From SIG673 sp045653945 (GTDB lineage: Bacteria; Bacillota; Clostridia; Oscillospirales; CAG-272): 29,044 bases of DNA. Where the stretch lies: contig JAZOML010000047.1 of assembly GCA_045653945.1 (NCBI GenBank), positions 1 through 29,044 of the forward strand, in the 5' to 3' direction. The notes under the pieces are model-generated. The model searched no databases. It was not told the origin of the DNA and saw only the letters and a program-made list of their open reading frames with translations. Within the stretch, counting starts at the first letter, position 1. Each line of letters begins with the position of its first letter. The translations under genes and the position numbers were made by a program. Positions 24,177 through 29,044 of this stretch are shown in pieces.

Positions 24177-25913
24177 TCATTTTAAAAACACTGTTACCGT
24201 TTTATAGTTTTCGTAAATTACAAAGCCAAGGCGTGAGCCTGAGGGCTTTTTTACGTTTTTAACTCTTGTGTAGTCAACCTCGGCTCTGTCCTGCTCCGCA
24301 GCCTTACTGTTTTTAGCCGCCAAAACCGCTGCCTCGGTCAGGTCGGTATCGCCGGGTTCTCTTCCCTCGCAAAGCAAGATTGTATGTGAGCCGGGAATAT
24401 TCTTGACGTGAAACCAATAATCATTTTTTGACGCCACTTTAAAGGTAAGGTGATCGTTTTGCAGGTTATTTTTACCGACAAGGACTGTAAAGCCCCCCGT
24501 CGTTATAAATTTATGTGGCTCACCTATCTTCTTTTTTTGCGGATTTTTGTTACCTTGATTTTTCTTTTCATCTTTTTTGGGTTTGATATAACCCATTTCG
24601 GTAAGCTCGGCTCTTATCTCGTCAAGCTCCGACTGACCGTTTACTCTTTCAAGTGCGTCAAGCACTGAGCGAATATATACAAGCTCGTTTTCACCCTTTT
24701 CAATTTGCACGGTAATTTCACGCTCGGCGTTCTTTGCCTTTGCATACTTTTTATATAGTTTTTGAGCCGCTAAGGGTGCGCTTATTCCTTTTTCAATAAC
24801 TATTTCAACCTCTTTTTCGGTATAGCCGCCCTGACCGTCTTCAATATAATCTATAACCGTTACCTTGTCCGTTTTTCCGCTGAAGCGGTAGATATTTGCG
24901 GTTATCAGGTCTGCCTTTTGCTTATACTCCGCCTTTCTCTCTGTATCGGCAAGTTCTTTTCTTTGAAGCGTGAGCTTTTTTTCTATTCTTGCCTCAGCAT
25001 TTTTTAATAGGCGTATCGTTTCGTAGGCTCTTGATTTTTCTCTTTCCTTGCGCTCGTTTTCGGCAAAAAAGAAATCGGTAAGAGCTCCAAAGCTATCCAT
25101 TTTTACTGTTTTAAAGCCATTTGGCACATCTGAAATATCAAAGCAGGAAAAGTCCTTTACACGTCCGTCCTCACGAATAAGTGCAGTGGGGGTAAATTTG
25201 CCGTTTTGTGTATCCAAAATTAATGCTTCAATCGCACCCGCAAGCGAGCAAACGGTGATATGACCGTCTTTTTTTGCCCTTGCTACTACCTCTCTTGCAG
25301 TGAGCGGAGAAAAGCCGCAATAGGTATCCGTAACAGTTTTCTCGGTTAGCTCTTTACCCTCAAGAACAGCAAGAAATTCCTCCCTTGTTTTAGTGAGAGG
25401 ATTTATTTTGTCCTGCGAGGGCGGAAGCTCGTATTTCATACCTGCAAGCACCTGTCTTTTACTGCTCGTAGTAAAATCAACAGGGCGCAAAACACCTAAA
25501 ATTTTATATTCGTCATCGCACAAGATGGCGTTTGAATATCTACCCATAATCTCGGTAATTACACGCCGTTTTGTGTAAAAGCCCATTTCATCGTAGGTTT
25601 CAAATTCTATTTCGATTACTCTCTCAAAATCCCTTTGAAGCACCCGCATCAGCTTTGCGCCGGTCAAGTGCTTGCGCAGTAGCATACAAAGCATAGGCGC
25701 AACCTTTGGGTTTTCGGGATTTTCACGTGTTATACCTATTCGCGGTGCTCTGCCGCCTGCGTTAATTTGCAAACGGAAATGCTCACTGCCCTTATGCAGT
25801 GCCAAAAATATTTCGTCTTTTGAGGGTTGCAGCACCTTTTCGACTCTTGCGCCCGAAAGCACTGTATTCAGTTCCATCGCGACAGCGCGACTCATAAATG
25901 CATCAAAGCTCAT
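24177..25913 (-). CDS. rqcH: RqcH (NFACT-family ribosome quality control factor)
   Basis: RqcH binds obstructed 50S subunits and recruits tRNA-Ala to add C-terminal alanine tails. It was earlier annotated as fibronectin-binding protein. The 578-aa protein has the NFACT-N domain, a helix-hairpin-helix part, a long charged coiled coil (about 280-440) and the NFACT-R domain (about 465-560) with WFHVKNIPGSH. The functional pair known as D97-R98 in Bacillus falls here at E97-R98, a conservative change. A Lys-rich linker (KPKKDEKKNQGNKNPQKKK) precedes NFACT-R. It starts 2 nt after the ttcA-like gene and its stop overlaps the first possible ispE start. Confidence 0.95.
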   Translation of the reverse strand: MSFDAFMSRAVAMELNTVLSGARVEKVLQPSKDEIFLALHKGSEHFRLQINAGGRAPRIGITRENPENPKVAPMLCMLLRKHLTGAKLMRVLQRDFERVIEIEFETYDEMGFYTKRRVITEIMGRYSNAILCDDEYKILGVLRPVDFTTSSKRQVLAGMKYELPPSQDKINPLTKTREEFLAVLEGKELTEKTVTDTYCGFSPLTAREVVARAKKDGHITVCSLAGAIEALILDTQNGKFTPTALIREDGRVKDFSCFDISDVPNGFKTVKMDSFGALTDFFFAENERKEREKSRAYETIRLLKNAEARIEKKLTLQRKELADTERKAEYKQKADLITANIYRFSGKTDKVTVIDYIEDGQGGYTEKEVEIVIEKGISAPLAAQKLYKKYAKAKNAEREITVQIEKGENELVYIRSVLDALERVNGQSELDEIRAELTEMGYIKPKKDEKKNQGNKNPQKKKIGEPHKFITTGGFTVLVGKNNLQNDHLTFKVASKNDYWFHVKNIPGSHTILLCEGREPGDTDLTEAAVLAAKNSKAAEQDRAEVDYTRVKNVKKPSGSRLGFVIYENYKTVTVFLK

Positions 25914-25915
25914 TT

Positions 25916-26647
25916 TTATTCTCCAAAATCTTCAAACCCGTCTATTCCGATTTTCTCAATTGCCCGGAATATTCGGTGGGTTACTCCTTTGTTTTCCTTT
26001 TCAATTCTATTTATTATATCCTCTACTTCACGTCTTTTGGTATTTTTATCCATTGGACAGTTGTTTACTAAAACAGGAATTTCGTTCTTTTTACAAAATG
26101 CGCTTATAACCCTCTCGGTTGTATAAATAAGCGGTCTGATAAGAGTCATATCCTTATCATCGGGGGTATTTTTGGGCCAAAACACTTCTATTTTTCCTGC
26201 ATAAAATAGGTTAAGAAGCAGAGTTTCGGCAACGTCATCCTTTGTATGTCCGAGCGCAACTTTATTACAACCCAACCTTTTTGCCTCGCTGTGAAGCGCA
26301 CCTCGACGCAGTCGTGAGCAAAGCGAGCAGCCCTCATTTTTTTCCTCAAAAACTATTTGCTTAATTGACGTTTTTAAGACAAGATATTCAACCTCAAGCT
26401 CCTCGCAAAGCCTTGCAATTTCGCCGTAAAGCATACCCTCAAAGCCGATATCTACCGTTATAGCTACAACCTCGTATTTTACCGGGTAAAATCTACGCAT
26501 CATAGCAAGTGCGCAAAGAAGCGCAAGCGAGTCCTTGCCACCTGAAACACCAACGGCAATCCTGTCGCCCTCCTCTATCATATTATAATTTTGAGCGCAC
26601 CTGCGCACTGAGCTGAGCAGTGAAGAAAAGGATGTAAATTCTTTCAT
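25916..26647 (-). CDS. TtcA-type tRNA 2-thiocytidine synthetase
   Basis: The protein probably adds sulfur to cytidine 32 of some tRNAs, using ATP and a [4Fe-4S] cluster. The 243-aa product has the PP-loop SGGKDS (35-40), C107 and C110 in CSLC, and a third cysteine C197 in NNCPMD. In TtcA the three cluster ligands are a CxxC pair and one later cysteine, so the set is complete. That favours TtcA over TilS, which lacks the CxxC. The GHTKDDVAETLLLNLF segment (133-148) is also family-typical. It is first in the ttcA-rqcH-ispE group; a GGAG lies rather far from the ATG. Related PP-loop enzymes cannot be fully excluded. Confidence 0.85.
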   Translation of the reverse strand: MKEFTSFSSLLSSVRRCAQNYNMIEEGDRIAVGVSGGKDSLALLCALAMMRRFYPVKYEVVAITVDIGFEGMLYGEIARLCEELEVEYLVLKTSIKQIVFEEKNEGCSLCSRLRRGALHSEAKRLGCNKVALGHTKDDVAETLLLNLFYAGKIEVFWPKNTPDDKDMTLIRPLIYTTERVISAFCKKNEIPVLVNNCPMDKNTKRREVEDIINRIEKENKGVTHRIFRAIEKIGIDGFEDFGE

Positions 26648-26679
26648 ATTATCTATTTAGTGCTCCATAAAAAAATATC

Positions 26680-26708
26680 TTGAAAAAAACAAAAAAATAT
26701 GCTATAAT
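26680..26708 (+). promoter_or_regulatory. Sigma-A promoter for the cytidylate-kinase-like gene
   Basis: TTGAAA (26680-26685) and TATAAT (26703-26708) are spaced by 17 nt. The ribosome site GAAAGGAAG follows at 26727-26735. Confidence 0.85.
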
Positions 26709-26744
26709 TAATTGTAATCCTAAGACGAAAGGAAGATTTTAACC

Positions 26745-27341
26745 TTGAACCACATTATTACAATAAGCCGTCAACACGGTAGCGGCGGAAAAGAAATAGG
26801 CGAGCTTGTCGCCAAAAAGCTCGGAATTCCCTGCTATGATAACGCACTTATTCAGATTGCCGCCGAGCAGAGCGGATTCAGCGAGGAGCATTTCCGCGAC
26901 TACGACAAGCAGGCAACAAACAGCTTTTTATATTCCCTTGTCAGGGGTTTTCAATATCATCAAAACGCAACAGGCACTTGGTCGCTTGAGGACAAAATCT
27001 ACGCAACACAAGCCTCTGTAATTAAGGAACTTGGCGAAAAAGGTCCTTGCATAATCATCGGAAGATGCGCCGACTATGTTCTTGCAGAAAACCCGAATTT
27101 ATTTAAAATTTTTATCTACGGCTCGCTTGAAAGCCGAGCAAAGCGTGTCGCCGAGCGCGAAGGAATAACCGAGGCTAAGGCTCTTGATAGCATAAAGCTT
27201 ACCGATAAGCGTCGCCAAAATTATTACAACTACCACGCAGACGGAAAATGGGGAGATGCCCGAAACTATAATCTTTGTATTGACAGCAGCTTTTGCGGAA
27301 TTGAAAAGGCGGCGCAGATAATCTGCGATTTCATAAACTAA
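26745..27341 (+). CDS. Cytidylate kinase-like family protein
   Basis: The 198-aa P-loop protein begins IITISRQHGSGGKEIGE, where the HGSGGKEIG loop binds nucleotide phosphates. That opening and the later IIIGRCADYVL segment (about residue 104) mark the Cmk2-like group, which is distinct from the classical CMP kinase. A lid-like region with RRQNYYNYHADGKWG (about 155-170) follows. The phosphate acceptor is not established for this group. The start is TTG 26745, supported by GAAAGGAAG about 9 nt upstream and a near-consensus promoter. It is a single-gene unit, divergent from the ttcA-like gene and ending in a shared terminator. Confidence 0.87.
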   Translation: MNHIITISRQHGSGGKEIGELVAKKLGIPCYDNALIQIAAEQSGFSEEHFRDYDKQATNSFLYSLVRGFQYHQNATGTWSLEDKIYATQASVIKELGEKGPCIIIGRCADYVLAENPNLFKIFIYGSLESRAKRVAEREGITEAKALDSIKLTDKRRQNYYNYHADGKWGDARNYNLCIDSSFCGIEKAAQIICDFIN

Positions 27342-27358
27342 ATATAAATACAAGTACT

Positions 27359-27386
27359 ATGCTCCCCTCGGGGGAGCATTTTATTT
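27359..27386. terminator. Bidirectional terminator between convergent genes
   Basis: ATGCTCCCC (27359-27367) and GGGGAGCAT (27371-27379) pair around a TCG loop, followed by TTTATTTT. On the minus strand it lies immediately after the stop codon of the kinase-like gene. Confidence 0.88.
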
Positions 27387-28310
27387 TACAAAATACGCTC
27401 TCATATAATCAAAATAATCCCACAGCGACATAAACGCAGACGCCATAAGCTTATTCGTTTTTGAAAACGGCAAAAATGCCTTTATGATAAGCTCCCCATC
27501 GGCGGTTACGTGCGCACTTGTGCCGACGTCAATAAGACGCATAAATTCACCAAAAATTTTGAGGTAATACTCATCGCTACGTCCTGTTTCGGAGTCCACT
27601 TTATCAACTAGCACTATCATAAAGCAGTTATTGGCGCAACCGATTTGCAAGGTCGGTTTTTCGCTTTTGCCATAGTATTCGCACATAGCAAGTAGTTCAC
27701 CAAGGACGTATTCGATTTGCGTAAATCCAACACACGAGGTCGACGTTTTGCACTTTTTGTCTACCAAAACGGTCAGTTTCTTTTTCATAACAGTTTGTGA
27801 AAGCTTATGAACAATCAAATCAACCGCCGAAGAAACGGTAAACAAGTCATTTCTATCAAAGCTCTCAAAGAATGACCTATCTGCAGAATATGATGCCCCG
27901 TAATGCGCTATATCACCGTTGTCAGCAGCATGCAACAGTCCGATTACATTTTTACTGTGTCTTGCAAGAAGGCTTTTAAGTCTGAAATAGTTTTTGCCGA
28001 GGTAAAGTGCCGACAAGAGTGGATGAAAAAGCAAAAGAATATTCCCGTCGTTTTCAACAAAGCCTATCACGTTACGGGAAACGTTTTCTGTCTTTACTCG
28101 GGCAATCGAAACACGTGATTTGCCAAGCTCCGAAAGAAAATCCTCGCAATTTTCAAAATAACCCTTAAGGCTGCTTCCTCTTTGAGGAAGCATTATAACT
28201 GCCTCCGCCATTTCGTTCTTGTCAATAAGAGTCAAATCGGGAGAAAGTCGGACGAGTCCGTATTTCATTTTTCTTAGTGTAGGGCTAAAGCCTTTTTCTA
28301 TCGTTTTCAT
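27381..28310 (-). CDS. Degenerate histidine-kinase-like protein
   Basis: I do not recognise a named family. The N-terminus contains a PAS-like stretch (GLVRLSPDLTLIDKNEMAEA, about 18-37). The C-terminal half follows the order of a kinase ATPase domain. A helix VDLIVHKLSQTVMKKKLTV leads to a strand, then IEYVLGELLAMCEYY stands where the N-box would be, and the end is LIIKAFLPFSK, like the closing strand of such domains. The N-box asparagines and the DxG and glycine-rich boxes are missing, and there is no clear phospho-accepting His box. It probably binds a partner rather than phosphorylates it. There is no membrane segment. It is divergent from gap and shares a symmetric operator with it. The ribosome site is weak. 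Confidence 0.72.
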   Translation of the reverse strand: MKTIEKGFSPTLRKMKYGLVRLSPDLTLIDKNEMAEAVIMLPQRGSSLKGYFENCEDFLSELGKSRVSIARVKTENVSRNVIGFVENDGNILLLFHPLLSALYLGKNYFRLKSLLARHSKNVIGLLHAADNGDIAHYGASYSADRSFFESFDRNDLFTVSSAVDLIVHKLSQTVMKKKLTVLVDKKCKTSTSCVGFTQIEYVLGELLAMCEYYGKSEKPTLQIGCANNCFMIVLVDKVDSETGRSDEYYLKIFGEFMRLIDVGTSAHVTADGELIIKAFLPFSKTNKLMASAFMSLWDYFDYMRAYFVK

Positions 28311-28344
28311 TTTTTCTTACCGCAAATCAAAAATTGTTATGTTA

Positions 28345-28373
28345 ATTATATCATTTTTTGTGTTTCAAATCAA
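28345..28373 (-). promoter_or_regulatory. Promoter for the kinase-like gene
   Basis: On the minus strand TTGATT (28373-28368) and TATAAT (28350-28345) are spaced by 17 nt. The -35 overlaps the left arm of the inverted repeat at 28371-28380. Confidence 0.65.
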
Positions 28374-28424
28374 GTGTTTTGGTTGAAATGTAACAAAAAA
28401 TAAAATTTTCACAAAAAACACTTG
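28371..28424. promoter_or_regulatory. Symmetric inverted repeat spanning two divergent -35 boxes
   Basis: CAAGTGTTTT (28371-28380) is repeated inverted as AAAACACTTG (28415-28424). Inside, TGAAA (28384-28388) is mirrored by TTTCA (28407-28411), with 3-nt gaps on both sides. The outer arms overlap the -35 of the kinase-like promoter and of the gap promoter. It looks like an operator for a dimeric or tetrameric regulator; the protein is unknown. Confidence 0.55.
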
Positions 28425-28450
28425 TAAAAAAAGGGAAAATAGTGTAAAAT
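28422..28450 (+). promoter_or_regulatory. Promoter for gap
   Basis: TTGTAA (28422-28427) and TAAAAT (28445-28450) are spaced by 17 nt. The leader is about 40 nt and ends with GGAGG (28482-28486) before ATG 28496. The -35 overlaps the right arm of the inverted repeat. Confidence 0.7.
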
Positions 28451-28495
28451 AGACGATGGTAAATTAAAAATTTAATTTTTTGGAGGATATTCATC

Positions 28496-29044
28496 ATGGC
28501 AAACGTAAAAGTTGCAATCAACGGCTTTGGCCGTATCGGACGTCTTGCATTCCGTCAGATGTTCGGAGCTAAGGGTTATCAGGTAGTTGCTATCAACGAC
28601 CTCACCAAGCCCTCTATGCTCGCTCACCTTCTCAAGTATGACACCGCTCAGGGTCGCTACGACGGCCACACCGTTGAGGCTGACGACGAGGCAGGCACCA
28701 TCACCGTAGACGGCAAGACCATCAAGATCTACGCTGAAAAGGACGCTGCAAACTGCCCTTGGAAGAAGAACAAGGTTGACGTTGTTCTCGAGTGCACCGG
28801 CTTCTACTGCTCTACTGAGAAGTCTATGGCTCACATCAAGGCAGGCGCAAAGAAGGTAGTTATTTCTGCTCCCGCCGGTAACGACCTCAAGACCATCGTT
28901 TTCGGTACTAACCACGAGACTCTTACTGCAGATGACAAGATCATTTCCGCTGCGTCCTGCACCACCAACTGCCTCGCTCCTATGGCTAAGGCTCTTAACG
29001 ATTACGCTCCTATCCAGAGCGGTATTATGACCACTGTTCACGCT
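28496..29044 (+). CDS. gap: Glyceraldehyde-3-phosphate dehydrogenase, 3' truncated by window
   Basis: GAPDH converts glyceraldehyde 3-phosphate, NAD+ and phosphate to 1,3-bisphosphoglycerate in glycolysis. The visible 183 residues include the nucleotide-binding start KVAINGFGRIGR (5-16), ISAPAGNDL (123-131) and the active site SCTTNC (154-159) with catalytic C155; the frame is open to the last base. About 150 C-terminal residues should follow outside the window. GGAGG (28482-28486) sets the start. Codon use is strongly biased to C-ending and preferred codons, unlike its neighbours, as expected for a very highly expressed gene. It has its own promoter and a symmetric operator shared with the divergent kinase-like gene. 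Confidence 0.97.
   Translation, partial: MANVKVAINGFGRIGRLAFRQMFGAKGYQVVAINDLTKPSMLAHLLKYDTAQGRYDGHTVEADDEAGTITVDGKTIKIYAEKDAANCPWKKNKVDVVLECTGFYCSTEKSMAHIKAGAKKVVISAPAGNDLKTIVFGTNHETLTADDKIISAASCTTNCLAPMAKALNDYAPIQSGIMTTVHA

Noticed and set aside
28375..28430. Rex or CcpA (cre) site upstream of gap
   Set aside because: Half-site-like pieces (TTTTCACAA, TTGAAATG) occur, but neither full consensus fits.
28472..29041. Minus-strand open frame opposite gap
   Set aside because: It arises from the strong codon bias of gap, which opens the opposite frame.
1..29044. CRISPR array, tRNA or rRNA genes
   Set aside because: I saw no regularly spaced repeats, no cloverleaf with a TTCRA-type arm and no ribosomal RNA sequence.

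Overview
The window reads as a chromosomal segment of a low-to-medium GC member of the Bacillota, most likely class Clostridia. The basis is gene content: a SpoVB/MurJ-type flippase, YqeG, RqcH, a FliB-type cysteine-rich protein and an AEC permease. Signals agree with this: several near-consensus sigma-A promoters with 17-nt spacers, strong AGGAGG-type ribosome sites, some TTG starts, and many short GC hairpins with T-tracts. This is inference from gene families; no species can be named. I see no tRNA, rRNA, CRISPR array, insertion sequence or phage gene.

Layout. 1-4726: an arginine operon argH-argC-argB-argD behind a perfect ARG-box and a sigma-A promoter; argJ is absent from it. 4810-6462: a lipid flippase. 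6463-6658: two near-identical terminators enclosing a structured non-coding island. 6659-7078 (-): a possible flavodoxin-like protein. 7302-9100: an AEC transporter translationally coupled to a FliB-like protein. 9133-9231: a chain of overlapping inverted repeats. 9232-11628 (-): leuS. 11826-12371: a degenerate OmpR-type regulator. 12452-14160 (-): rpsB-tsf behind a structured leader.

14443-16320 encodes an unassigned protein with a TIM-barrel strand pattern. It converges on a GH36 alpha-galactosidase gene, the last member of a seven-gene minus-strand run (22606 to 16363). That run holds an Apt-like phosphoribosyltransferase, a LacX-type epimerase, YqeG, endonuclease IV, AroQ, an M24 peptidase and the alpha-galactosidase. 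A perfect TTGACA-17-TATAAT promoter precedes it. 23057-23296 is a small orphan gene with its own promoter and terminator. 23323-26647 (-) is ttcA-like, rqcH, ispE. 26745-27341 is a cytidylate-kinase-like gene. The window closes with a degenerate histidine-kinase-like gene (-) diverging from gap (GAPDH, cut by the window end).

How they work together: the best-supported module is arginine synthesis under ArgR. The alpha-galactosidase, epimerase and TIM-barrel protein may form a glycan-use set. leuS, rpsB, tsf, rqcH and the tRNA thiolase are translation and quality-control genes. The most interesting items are the TIM-barrel protein, the two regulators with eroded catalytic motifs, the symmetric operator between the gap and kinase-like promoters, and the structured intergenic islands at 6490-6606 and 9143-9231.
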